64,000 nt of DNA from the NCBI RefSeq assembly GCF_963082655.1, contig NC_081554.1, positions 92,634,245 through 92,698,244 of the forward strand, given 5' to 3'. The DNA comes from Stomoxys calcitrans. Its lineage: Eukaryota; Arthropoda; Insecta; Diptera; Muscidae. The position numbers and the translations under genes are program-made. Below are positions 20,806-32,380 of this stretch, one piece after another (position 1 is the stretch's first letter; every line of letters begins with the position of its first letter). The notes under the pieces were generated by a model. That model had not been told where the DNA came from. It was given only the letters and a program-made list of their open reading frames with translations, and searched no databases.

Positions 20806-21444
20806 AAAGGGAATTTTTTAGCTACAATCTTTTTATCTTATCTTACCAATGCATCCTGAAAAAAGTTACAGTTTGGTGCGGTTTATGGGCTGGTGGCATT
20901 ATTGGACAGTGCTTCTTCAAAGATGATGCGAATCGTAACGTAACGTAACTGTAAATGGTGAGCGCTATTGTAAGATGATATCCAACTTTTTTTTGCCCAA
21001 AATGCAAAAGCTTTACTTGCATGACATGTGGTTTCAACAAGACGGTGCCACATGCCACACAGCATGCGTAACAATGGACTTATTGAGAGACGAGTTCGGT
21101 GAACATTTTATTTCACGTTCGGGACCGGTCAATTGGCCGCCTATATCGTGCGATGTAACGCTTTTACACTATTTTTTGTGGCTATGTTAAAGCCCATGTC
21201 TAAACAGACGCATTGGAAGACAAAATTGAAGCATTTTTTCGTGAGATATCGGCCAAAATGTTGAAAAGAGTATGCCGAAATTGGACTAAGCGGATGGACC
21301 ATTTGAGGCGCAGTCACCGTCAACATTTGCATTAAATAATATTCAAACAAATAATTATATGGACCCCACTATAAATTCAAATAAAGAGTTTATGAATTTT
21401 TCTGAATTTTATGTGTTTTTTTTTTGTTGAAAAAAATCACCCTT
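20806..21444 (+). mobile_element. Mariner-B remnant, 3' half (639 bp)
   Basis: The right end AAAAAAATCACCCTT is flanked by TA (21445-21446). The left end AAAAGGGAATTTTTT is a decayed form of the same inverted repeat, next to TA (20804-20805). These are the ends of the palindromic MITEs at 3967 and 53434. The removed-element sequence matches the second repeat-E unit, confirming both boundaries. Confidence 0.8.
20848..21340 (+). pseudogene. Mariner-B transposase C-terminal half, broken
   Basis: The + strand holds MHPEKSYSLVRFMGWWHYWT-like sequence in shifted frames, then ISNFFLPKMQKLYLHDMWFQ, QDGATCHTACVTMDLLRDEF and SGPVNWPPISCDVTLLHYFL (20975-21180). The second catalytic Asp (QQDGATCHTA) is present. 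The third, expected in LDYFLW, is His (CAC at 21167-21169). The N-terminal DNA-binding domain and the first catalytic Asp are deleted. It is related to the transposase fragments in the palindromic MITEs. Confidence 0.8.
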
Positions 21445-22949
21445 TATAACAAAACACTTGTTTGTACTCGCCCAGAAAAACTTTCAAAACACTACTTTTG
21501 TACTCGTGCACACGTATCTTATGCGGTTCATAGATCTTCCAAGATTCTTCTGACTTACTCGTTAGCAACTAATGTGGAAGATTCGCTGAACACTCTTCCA
21601 AATAGATTTATGCGTGTAACCTCTACAAACATTTCTCATAATTTCACAAGAGTGTTCATCCCCGCGATGCGATGAAGCAAACAATCTTCTGGAACATTTT
21701 TACGCAATTGTTCTTCCGTATTAGCCGCGAAAGACTCTTCTATGATATCATTGGGCAATTCATTGCGTATGCGGAAGTTTTAGCAACTCTTCCCGACAAT
21801 TCTCTTACAACCCATTGCGTTTTATTCGACCGTATGACTCGTGACGCACTCTTATAGGTAGCATTAGACAAACCATTGCAACTCTTCCCGACGATTCTCT
21901 TACAACCTATTGCGTTATAATCTCCAGTATGAGTCATGAAACACTTCTAGGTTATCATTTGGCAATCCACTGCGTGTGCGGAAGTTTTAGAAACACTTCG
22001 CATCGAACCCCTACAAACATTTCTCACAATCTTCTGGAAGATTTTGACGCAATTGTTCTTCCGTATTAGCCGCGAAACACTCTTTTATGATATCATTGGG
22101 CAATCCATTGCTTGTTGTTTATTAATTACCTGATTTGTTTATTAATAACCTGAGTTAACTTTTCGAAATTGTTATTATATTCAAGCCTTGTGCGTTTAGG
22201 ACTTGTATTAAATTATATTATTCGATGTTTTGTTTTGAGTGGACAACTTCCACAACACCAAGCAGAATTCTTACTTGGCTTATATGACGAATAATACAAA
22301 CGTTGTTTTTTTTTTTAATTTTTCGTAGTTGTTACGTTTTTGATGACCAACTAATCTTTATATGCGTTTTTAGATCTTTTAAGCGAACAACACGCAATCT
22401 TTTTTAAGAAATATTTAATAAATAATCCAAAACACGTATTTGTTACTCGTCAAGGCGAGTAATTCGCAACTCTTCTGGAAGAGCATTTTATTAGTCGTCC
22501 AAAATACTCATTTCTTACTCGCTCACACGATTCTTATGCGAGTTTAAGATCTTCTGCCTTGCTCTTTAGCAACTCATATGGAAGATTCGCGGAACACTCT
22601 TCCAGAAGATTCGTTTTGATGCCACAACTGCTCAAGACGGAGGAATCGTCTAAGACTCTTAGGCGAGCTCGTCCGAGATCGCAACGTTCTTTTGATAGAT
22701 TCACGGAAGATTGTTTAGCGATCCAAAATGTTTGCAGGGTTTTTCCCTTTTGTTACGAAATTTGTCAACTCCGCGAAGAATCCTAACGGTACTTATGTAT
22801 TTGTCAAGTAGGAAAAGTGATTGCAGAAGCCAAACAAGAAGACAAATGTTTGTAATAATTCAGTCGGGTTTTAGGCAAGGGAAAAACAATTTTAGTTTAA
22901 AAGCGCTATCGCTCTGCAGCTTCTTTGTTCTACGCAATTTATTATTTAT

Positions 22950-23180
22950 ATTACTAGCCGAACCGGACCCGCTCCGCAGCGCCTTCTTTAACTCTCTAAT
23001 ATATTTTTAATGTAGGGACACTTCGCCCTGAATGTGTATATCGATTTGTGCCTGCGTTCAAATTCCGGGCGATAAATAAATTCTGTTTGAGGGTGGGGTG
23101 GACCTCAGGGACTTTGTCCCGAAAATGAGTATCAATTTCCCGAAAATCAATCAATTTAAATATCAAACAGGTGTTTTCGG
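22950..23180 (+). repeat. Repeat S end (ACTAGCCGAACC...)
   Basis: TACTAGCCGAACCGGACCCG at 22953-22972 resembles the ends at 32381 and, inverted, 46045-46078. It is followed by 'cccgaaaatgagtatcaatt' and 'ggtggggtggacc', typical of the satellite-like family at 32381-35123. The right end was not found; it fades by about 23200. Confidence 0.55.
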
Positions 23181-24804
23181 GTGGGGCAGTGCGACGTGAC
23201 TATACTAACCACTCAATAAACGTAATACTTGGTGAATAGTTTAAAGAATTAGGGAAGAGGATGCAGTATATTGTAATATGTGATGGGTTCATATCTTTAT
23301 ATGATTCTATGATGAAAAACGGCATATGTGGTAAGTCGCCTTTCCACGAACATACCCAAAAAGTACATGTCCGCTTTGGGGTTGTTAGAGGTAATGCGAC
23401 AACATGTGTGATTAAAGCAATATGGTGCCTGAAATGGAAGGTATAGCGAATTTGACATAGAAATATGTCTTCATGTGCCTGTGGGTCATCCCAGCCTCTA
23501 AAAGCAACGATCATGATAACGTAGCACTCAATTGAGAGTGTTTTAGATGGATGTTATCAGTTTTTAGATGGTTTTATCTTAACGGACATGTTACCTAATT
23601 ATGACAATATGGGGTTTAAGAAAGTTCAAGATATTTGAGAGCCAAACATCTCAAGGGCCGTCAATCTTTGTATCAAATAATAGGGTTTTTAGGAGTAGAG
23701 TATGAACTGACATTGGCTATATAAGGTCAAGAATCTGAGCACGGGCCTCCCTTTAAAATACTTATTTACGGTCCTTTAACACTCCGGCGGGTGAGAAGGT
23801 CCCTGGGGACTTTTTTCATTTTTTTTATTGATGTCTAAAAAATTTAAAAAAATTCGTTTTCATATGAAATTTCATACAGAAAGTACAAGGTTCCTGTACT
23901 TCGGCAATGACAACGGATGACTCAACCGTCGGAGGGTTAACCCAACCATAAAATTTTGGTTTTAATTAAATCATTTAGAAGTAAGGACATTAACATTTTA
24001 GGTCACGAATCAGTAGAGTGCGAATTCGATTAGACGTACGAAATTATAAGAATGTAGACCCAGACCCTATGAAGGCTTGAAAATATGTAGTTTTTAACCC
24101 AGAGAAATAAGTTTACAAATATCAGCAAATACTTTTCGCAGATTTTGTAATAAAATTTTTTAACATTGCAGGAAACAGTTTTCTTTAACTTTTTTAACTT
24201 TTAGACAACAGCTAATGCATTTCCTACATATTTATGCAAATTTGTGGCAATTTTAGACGTACATTTTTGGTTTAATAGCTTAAATATGATTTTACTATAT
24301 ATTTTGTTTTAGAAAATTTGATAAAATTGAGTTTTGAAACTCAAAAAATAAAAAGATAAAGTGAAATATACATATATAACGACTTTTAACATATGGAAAC
24401 AGCAGAAAATGCTTGCCGTTTTTGGAAAATTGTTGCTTTTCCATTATTAGCAGACTATTTTTTATAACTCCAAATTTCTCTGAGTGTAACTTTTTTCCAA
24501 TATTGCACACAAACTTTTGGAACCAAGATGCAACCATGAACCCTAGATGCTTAAATTACAAATTTAAGGATTTTTTGTTTTGTGTATTCTAAGAGGGCAC
24601 AGCCCATGTTAAACTGTGCGGCAAAAAATTATATTAGTATGGCTTTTTATTTTACTAATGTGAAACTAATGTTTTAGATTAAAGATTTCACGTAATGCAA
24701 TATAACATTAGGTTAACATTTTCATTTTGTTTAAAAAAAATTTTTGGGAGATATGTGCGGGGGAATCTGTTTATATTCCGTCTTTTTATATTTCTTTTGA
24801 TTAT
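23181..24804. other. No recognisable gene
   Basis: Open frames at 23200-23514 (-) and elsewhere match nothing I recognise. 23514-24800 is AT-rich without structure I can name. Confidence 0.4.
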
Positions 24805-24930
24805 AAGCCGTTACCGTTTTTCACAAAACTTTATGTATATTTGATATAGGATTATTTAGCAGATTTCCTCTATAGAATAGTCAAATAAACCTACTTTAAG
24901 GCTTTATTAAATTTTGTGAACACGGCCTAT
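24805..24930. repeat. Repeat F copy
   Basis: 'cacaaaactttatgt' and, on the other side, 'ttaaattttgtgaacacggc' form inverted ends of about 20 bp. Compare 27697-27820. Confidence 0.5.
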
Positions 24931-26280
24931 ATATCTAAATGAATTTCTAAATTTAACTTTTACATCAGTTGGTCATTACAAAACATTTCTTCCACTAGCA
25001 GAACGTGAAAAATATTTCCCAGCGCCTCGCTCTTTTCCGCTTTTTCTTCAATATATGATCTTCCACTTTTGGCTATTCTATTATTGTCGCCTACGAAAGA
25101 CTTCTTAACTGGAGCTTCATAGCTCGATGCCTATATTTTCCATCAACGCAGGCTGATCCATATATATTATGAAGGATTTTTCTCTCAAACACTCCCAATT
25201 ACTACCTCAGTTGCTTTCGCAAGAACCCTTGCTTCGGAGCAATTTCTAAATTTTTGCTAATATGTATTCTAGCAATGCCCTCTCCTAGAATCGAGACAAA
25301 CTTATCAGCCTGTCTGTTACATACTCACGAAATGCTGAGATTAGTTAAAAAGTTTTCGCCAATATTCTCAGTATGATGTGGTTGTGGCTATAATATTCCC
25401 TCGCGAGCGCGAGCCCGATTTTGCTTATGGCTACGACTTTTCTCTTGAGTGCAATTGTTAAGTGGTGTAATTACTTTGTGATTATGTTTGTAGCCTTTTG
25501 TATTGCGAATCTTCTAATAATGTATGCAAATGTACACACAATCTTATGTCTGTGTTTTGATTTTTTCAAAATTTATATTTTCATTTACATCGGTATATGT
25601 ACATTGAATTTTCTGTTTTTTTGTATTCCCAGCTCATGAATACAAAATTTTCATCAATTATAAATTTAAAATTTCGTTTTGTTTGACCAAACATTTTTGG
25701 TGACCGAATGTCAACGGAGAGGATATTAAATGTTCTATAGCATTGAGTATTCAGGTAGATTTTGTTAAATAATTTGCAACAATAGACGTACTATGTAAAA
25801 TGACGAAAATTATTATTGAGTCATTTCAAAAAGAAAACACTTTTCTTATGAGTTATCAAAATTCTTTGAGTGTAGAAATCTTATACAGCTAGTTGTACCG
25901 GATTTTTATTTAGACTTTTAACGTCTCCTTACCCTTATATTGTTTATTAGAAACTGCTTTTGCACTGATTTGGATTATCATGTTTTATTAATAGAAAAGG
26001 TTTTCTAATCAACACAAGTGTTTTTGTTTTATTGTACCTGTTTGTATTTATCTTTCTGAATCGAAACGTAAAAATACCATAATGAACGCATTAAGTCTGT
26101 AGTCTATTTACAAACAGTTTAAACACTCGAAATGTCACGTGTAAATAATTTACATGCTGTGTTAATAAAGCATTAAAGCATTGATGATAATTAGAAGAAA
26201 TCTATATTTGAAACCAAGTGCTCATGTACTCATGGATACGTGTTTGTACATTAGTGTGGAACTATTAAAAAAAAAACCAT
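24931..26280. other. No recognisable gene
   Basis: AT-rich. A ~75-bp block at 26190-26262 ('agaaatctatatttgaaacc', 'gtttgtacattagtgtgg') is repeated at 27984-28055 on the other side of a LINE-1 insertion. Confidence 0.5.
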
Positions 26281-26284
26281 TAAC

Positions 26285-27643
26285 AATAGAAAGATCAAGA
26301 AAGGCAACTATACACCTGCAAGAGAGCCATTGGCAAAAGTTGGGGTTTTAGACCGCGTGTCATGTATTGGGTATATACTGCAGTTGTCAGACCTATAATG
26401 TTATATGGTGTTGTGGTCTGGTGGACGGCGCCTCAAACGTCCACCTACTGCTCAATACTTAAACGGATTCAAAGGAGAGTTTGTTTGTGCATCGCAGCCG
26501 CAATGAGGATGACACCATCTGATGCACCGAATTTAATGCTACATTTAATGCCTCTGGGCATTGTGGCTAGACAAATGGCAGCGATCTCTGCCGTGAGGTT
26601 AAGGGGGCTTTCTAATTGGTCATGTGGCGGCTACGGACACTGTGTTATACTTGATATAATAACCGATGTTCCAGACAGTGTGGATAACACCCCCTTCCTG
26701 AGCCGCTTTTTGACTCTACCACTATTCCTGATAGAAGCGATTGGAACTACGATATCCCTGGTAACAGAAATTACATAGACTTCTATACGGTCGGTTCCAA
26801 ACTTAACGACCAGGTGGGCTACAGATCTAGAACTGGTCATATCGTAAAGGTTACCCGACCACTGCAGTGTGTATCAAGCGGAGATCCTTGCAATGAAGGA
26901 AGTTGTGGAATGGCTAAGATATAATGTCATTACGACGATTGCATTAATATCTTCTCAGACAGCCATAAAATCCCTGAAGAACGTATTTCTGAACACACAC
27001 CGCCCTCGACTGTCGCAGATCTCTCAACGAGATGGCTGAACAGCTCAAAATTCACCTGTTCTGAGTGCCGGTCCACAGAGTTATCCTAGGGAATTGTAAA
27101 GCGGATGTGCTTGGGTATGCCTCTAGCGACATGTAAGCTAAGTTTTCAGGACCAAGCCCGAAGGAAAACGAATGATAGATGGTCACAAAGAAGGGCTGTG
27201 AGCATTGTGGCCTAATCTAGATTTGAAGAGCTCTACCCCTTTGCTGTCATTGGTTAGAACAAACGTCTCAGTCATTGTGTATGTCATGACAGGTCACTGT
27301 CTAATCGGAGAACATGCTGACAGACAGAAGGTTGCCAGTAACGACTTTTGCAGCAGCTGTAAGGACATCGAAGAAGAAGAGACTATAGAACACCTTCTGT
27401 GTGTGTGTGCCCCGCACTAGGAGTCAGAAGGAGTTTCACATTAGGTTCTCATTTCTTTGAGAACCTGTCTGATTTAGCGGATGTGAACATTCTCAAGTTA
27501 TTGGGCTTTTTAAAGCGATCTGGATGGTTCAACGATAGGAACTAGAAGGCAACTTCTTTCTTCTGTTCCTGTGGTATCACAATGGACGAAAACGTTCAAG
27601 TGAGTCTGATGGCAGAATGCCACTTAAACCTAACCTAACCTAT
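26285..27643 (+). mobile_element. LINE-1, 5'-truncated (thumb, RNase H, C-terminus)
   Basis: The + strand reads GVVVWWTAPQTSTYCSILKR, LPLFLIEAIGTTISL, the RNase H region around QAEILAMKEVVEWLRYNVI (about 26876-26930), and the C-terminal knuckle VMTGHCLIGEHADRQKVASN with FCSSC and EEEETIEHLLCVC (27285-27415). The 3' UTR ends CACTTAAACCTAACCTAACC. Stops and frameshifts split ORF2. The best-kept block is the C-terminus. Confidence 0.85.
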
Positions 27644-27696
27644 AACAACTACGCGTATCTCCGTAAAAAATGTAAAATAAAAGAATGTGTTAAACA

Positions 27697-27820
27697 TTAA
27701 CGGCCTTATTCATAAAAATTAATGAAGCCTTAAAATAAGTTTATTTGACAGTTCAATAAAGAAAATCTGTCATGTAATCTTACTTCAAATCTGTATTAAG
27801 TTTTGTGAATTACGGTAAAA
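27697..27820. repeat. Repeat F copy with visible inverted ends
   Basis: Left end ACGGCCTTATTCATAAAAAT and right end ATTAAGTTTTGTGAATTACGG are imperfect inverted repeats around a 'tttatttgacag' core. This is a small MITE-like element; no transposase source was found in the window. Confidence 0.5.
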
Positions 27821-28969
27821 GATTACACGAATTTAATAAAATTCTACGATACATAAATTTTCAAACAAAAAAAAATGTTTCCTTCGAAGACCATTTAAAA
27901 TAAAATTAAAAAATCTGTCAAAATGCGCGGCTGGTCCTTCTAGTGTCAATGAAGCAAAATGATAAGTAATAATTACATACTAGAAATCTATAATTGAAAC
28001 ACAGTGCCTATGAACTCACAAGTACGTGATTGTACATTAGCATGGGTCTTCTAAAAACAAAACAATAACTGAATTAAAATTTTTAAATTGGCCATACAAA
28101 ATCAGTATGAAAATCACATGTAGCCAGCAAACTTGCTGGAAAGTTGTCTGCCTGTGATATAAGATAAACAGTATGAGTTTGCAATATCCACATTTTGAGG
28201 GACTTGTTCTCGTTTGAAATGTATTATTAAACAGCATGTATTAATAATATTCAAGAATGATAAATCTGCTTTGTAAAGCAAGTAACAAAGATGCTTTTAT
28301 AAATATGTTAAATAATTTATGATGGGAATTTATGATTACATGTTTGTAGTAAATATGTAATAGTGGTTGTCGCCTACATTTGTAAAACCATATTGCAAAC
28401 AAAGAAGAATAACCCAGCAAAAATTTGGTAGGTATACATGCCATTATTTTTGGCATGTAAAATAATGGATAACTCATTATCCTTAGATTTACTACAATAG
28501 TTGCTAAATTATAACGACTTGTCAACAGGAATACCATCTGTGTTATCGGTAGTACAAATGTTATTGCATACAACATTCGATGAAGCTCAAGAATAAACAT
28601 TTATTTGAAATAATAGAAAAAAAACATTATTATAACCTTGGTATTGATAAAAATACCATAAGGCGATACCACTTAGTAGCACTAGGAGGGAAATACTGTG
28701 TCGGTATTAATATAAAAAATATTTTTAATTTTTCTACCTGCCCACAACTCCGTTGATTGTTCCGCATGCTATGGGCGGAACAACTAAGATAATATGTCAT
28801 TATTTTTTGACACCTTGTATGCTTAGGCAAAAGTATTTGTTTTGAATTATTGGTATGCTTGTCTGGAAGGACTTTCCTCCTAGGATATCGCCATGTAAAA
28901 GTAATTAGAAACGATGCCAAAAAAATAAGTAGTTATTAGTTCTTGAATGAGCTTACCTTTCTGGTTATT
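27821..28969. other. No recognisable gene
   Basis: AT-rich. The - strand frames at 28241-28600 and 28630-28920 carry no recognisable motif. Confidence 0.45.
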
Positions 28970-28984
28970 TGGTAATGAGAGTTT

Positions 28985-29162
28985 TGCTGAGAATGGGCAA
29001 TTTTTTGCTAAATACAAATTTGCACATAAACATTCCATTAAAGAACAGCATCATACTTCTCTCGTATCAATCAGTGCCTATGAACATTCTATTTAAGAAC
29101 AGCGGGCATACTACTTCTCCCATAACAATGAGTGCTGTCCGATTCAAGTTTAAACTCAATAA
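28985..29162 (-). repeat. SINE-2 tail, duplicated
   Basis: Two successive tails ('attccattaaagaacagc...cttctctcgtatcaatcagtg' and 'attctatttaagaacagcgg...caatgagtgctgtccgattc') read on the - strand. The heads are absent. Confidence 0.55.
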
Positions 29163-30430
29163 TTGATCAATTTGCATAGGCCCGTACGAAATTTTTGCTT
29201 AATGTGTCGCAGAGCTCGATGAAGCTTGCTATTGAATTCTCTCATTTCAACGCATTTATAATTCTATTCACTTAACTAGTTTTATTGAGATTTATTTCTG
29301 ATAAATGTGAAGGCGCAAATTATTGACAGATTTCAATGTCAGTCACTTATTACTGATCTACATTGTAGAAATGCACACCTCAAATGCATGCGCCCTTCCC
29401 AAGAACTTCCTAAAATCGTAACCTCAAAACTAGATGTGTTTGTGAACATATGCGGCCCTGACTTACTGTGTGCGATCCAAGTGAAAGTGTGTCCGATTGT
29501 GGATTTTGATTCAAATACAAACTAAATTTCCATTGAATTGATTTATGAGTGACTGCATCATCCTTTAAACGATGACGCTACAAGAGAAGGTATAAGAAAA
29601 GAGAAAAACAAAAACTATAAACAAACTTAAAAAAACACAAACATTCCATTCATCTTTTAAGTGCCTAAAAGCAATGCAAAAAAAAAAAAAAAAAACAAAT
29701 CAGACCAAATGAAGAAATTCACACAGATGGGTAGACTAGTAGACGGGCCGGTCCAGCACCCATCTCTCTCTAATTAAGTGTATGGATACAATGAGGGTGA
29801 GACAGACAACTGGGGGGCATTGTTAGAAAAACCCCGAGATAGAAGCTATACAAAATAGGCAAACCTTTGCAACGGAAGAGCGCAAACTGTTCTTTATCAC
29901 GGCGAAGGTTGCGGATAAGGAAGAGAAAAGGTAAAGTAAAACTCAAGGCAGTATCTTTCGTATCGATTTTAGCGTATTATTGAAGTTTTTAAGTCTTATC
30001 GTTGGTTTTACGTTTACGTGGACAGAAATGCCTTATTTTTTCTAGAAAACGAAATAATTTCTGTTTTGTTGTTGTTAAAACCGGGCTGTTTGTGCTGAAG
30101 AGTTGATGGTTTGACTTTAGAAATAAAATCGGAAGATTTTTTATATAGGAGTTTTATTAGAAATGATTTGAACAAAATTTGGTACATATGTGGAACATCG
30201 CGAGCAAAATTTTAGCTAAATCGTATAATAATTTTGGTACAAGTTGAGTGAAACAGATAAACAAAAACTGAGTAAAACAGATTTATCTGGCGTCATGCCC
30301 CAAATAATCAGCAAACACACAATAGCTCAACGAATTTAAAGAATTTTGTCGTTGAGAGTCGTAAGCGTCAACAACGATTGGTAGTATAAGGTGTGAGCTT
30401 GCCATTCGCTGCATGTCTACCATGTGCACT
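29163..30430. other. No recognisable gene
   Basis: Contains a poly(A) run at about 29679-29695. The + strand frame at 29307-29525 is relatively balanced in composition but has no recognisable domain. Confidence 0.45.
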
Positions 30431-30454
30431 TATTTTTTAAGTGGCTTGCTGCTG

Positions 30455-30580
30455 TTCTATAGTTCGGACTCGGCATAAAAAAAGGACCGCTTATCATTGA
30501 GCTTAAACTTTAATCGGACTGCACTCATTGATATGAGGAAAGTATCACTTGTTGCTTAATCGAATGTTCATGGAAAATTG
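30455..30580 (+). repeat. SINE-2 3' part
   Basis: 'gttcggactcggcataaaaaa', 'gcttaaactttaatcggact' and 'gcactcattgatatga' match the 3' half of SINE-2. A nearly identical piece is at 51025-51140. The tRNA-like head is missing. Confidence 0.6.
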
Positions 30581-32380
30581 AATATAATTTGGCGCTTTTT
30601 CTCTTTTTGGTCTTAAAATCCTATTTGGATTCCATTGCAGGATATTGTCCGACTATAGACCATTTTCAGTGGTTTCTATTCAAAGAATAACACAGCAAAG
30701 AACTCTTAAAAGTAAGGCAAACTGTGGGTTGTTGATCGGCTATCCGTATCGAGATTTCTGATTTGCCATGAATCTTCATCAGCGGGCTTCGTCAAATGAA
30801 TCATGGTGCTTTACATACCAACCCATTTAGAGTAGGTAGTAAAGCACACATCTGAATTTGAACAGGGCTCTTTAAGACAACTTGCTCCACAAGCGCAAAA
30901 GAAGATAAGTAAAATCTTACTTCCCTCATTCCAATCCAACTTATCTAGTAAGTATTTACAAGTAAGATTTTACTTGTATTATTAATTATTCTTTTGCTCT
31001 TTTTTTTAATTTTTCGCTGTCACTATTGCGTCAGCAAAATATGTTTTGAAAATTATGAAATTTAAAATAGAATATACACTTTATATTCTATTTTTCGTTT
31101 TGGTGAAAGCTTTTCTTTGTTAATGGAAATTGAGTGCTGAAATTTGTTAATAACAAATTCACACTCATGAATTTTTTGTTTATTTGCTAACTGATCAAAA
31201 ACGAATAAAGCGTTCGAATACAAGTTCATGTGATTTCTTTCATATTTACTTTGACATTTCGGTGCTAGAAATTGTTTAGTCAATAGGAGCTTAAAAGAAC
31301 GCAACGTATTTGAGTACCCAGTTTGTTTCTTTAATTGTGAAACTGTGCGTCAACATGATCACCAAAAAAATAAATTCATATGTATGAATATTTGTTTGAG
31401 TTGATATTTGGAATTATGTTTTTTAGAAATATATTATATATATTAACAGAATATGTATATAGTTCAAAGTTTACAGATATTTCTGTGTCATGCAGCAAAT
31501 CTGAAAATTGTACACATCGTTTGATACGTACGAAGTCATATGAATACAGAATGTGCCGTCACTTTCTGACAAGTCTCATCGTGTAATAGCAGCTTTATAA
31601 TAACAGAAGTATTTGCTACAACTTTTATCCTTTCCAAGTTTTTTGGTTGTTAGGGCGAGATCTCTGCCGAGACGGGCTCAAGTGGTACTGAGTTGTATAA
31701 GCAAAATAGTAGCGACATGTCGCTGCGCCAATACAAATGTCGCTTCAATTAATCGCCAATGTAGTTAAATGTTCATGAAATGGCCACCATTAAACTCTGC
31801 TTCAATGTTGCTGTTTTTGTTGTGTGTTGTTCTTTGACTTTAGCTTGTGTTCGTCGGATTTGGCAATAATTTAATAGGTCTTTTCGCTGCGAATGAAGTC
31901 AGTACTAGGATTTATAGATAAACATTTAAGGAAGTATCAGTTGAGTGAAAAGGCGCCATCTCTACGTTTTAGCTGTAATCTGTTTTTATGCTACTTTTTA
32001 TTGGTTTTTTTTGGAATTCTTTGTCCAGCTGAAACAAATAGGCTTTGTTTTTGCATCTTTTTCAAATAAAAAGCAAAATGGCACCATGTGGTGTGCTATA
32101 AATGCATTGGGCTGGCTACGGAGATCCCGATTTGAAAGCTGATCAAAGATTCATACGCTAAGCCACAAAAAATTACGTGCTTCCACCCAATCACTAATTA
32201 GTGGTCTATGCACTGGTAGAAGTATGCCTCTCTGAGACGAACATTGGATCATATCAAGGTATATTTCTTCGAGCGTAGCAAGAAAAGAAGCCACTAACCA
32301 TCAATATCTCTACTCAAAAAGAACATGTAACATCAGCAATTAATATACTTTATATAGGGTTACGGCTTTATTTATAGCCT
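30581..32380. other. No recognisable gene
   Basis: AT-rich DNA without recognised repeat boundaries or coding motifs. Confidence 0.5.

Larger units (their letters stand above)
20385..22860 (+). repeat. Repeat E, degenerate tandem array interrupted by mariner-B
   Basis: Units share 'tatcattgggcaat', 'ttccgtattagccgcgaaa', 'ttctggaagatttt', 'cttccacaacaccaa' and 'tttgtactcg'. One large unit at 20390-20825 is matched by a second at 22025-22440, about 1.65 kb apart. Smaller 'ttgggcaatccattgcgt' repeats lie between. No coding capacity. The family is not identified. Confidence 0.55.

Noticed and set aside
23200..23514. 104-codon - strand frame
   Set aside because: Composition is acceptable, but neither strand shows a recognisable domain, and neighbouring DNA is repeat S; not enough to call a gene.
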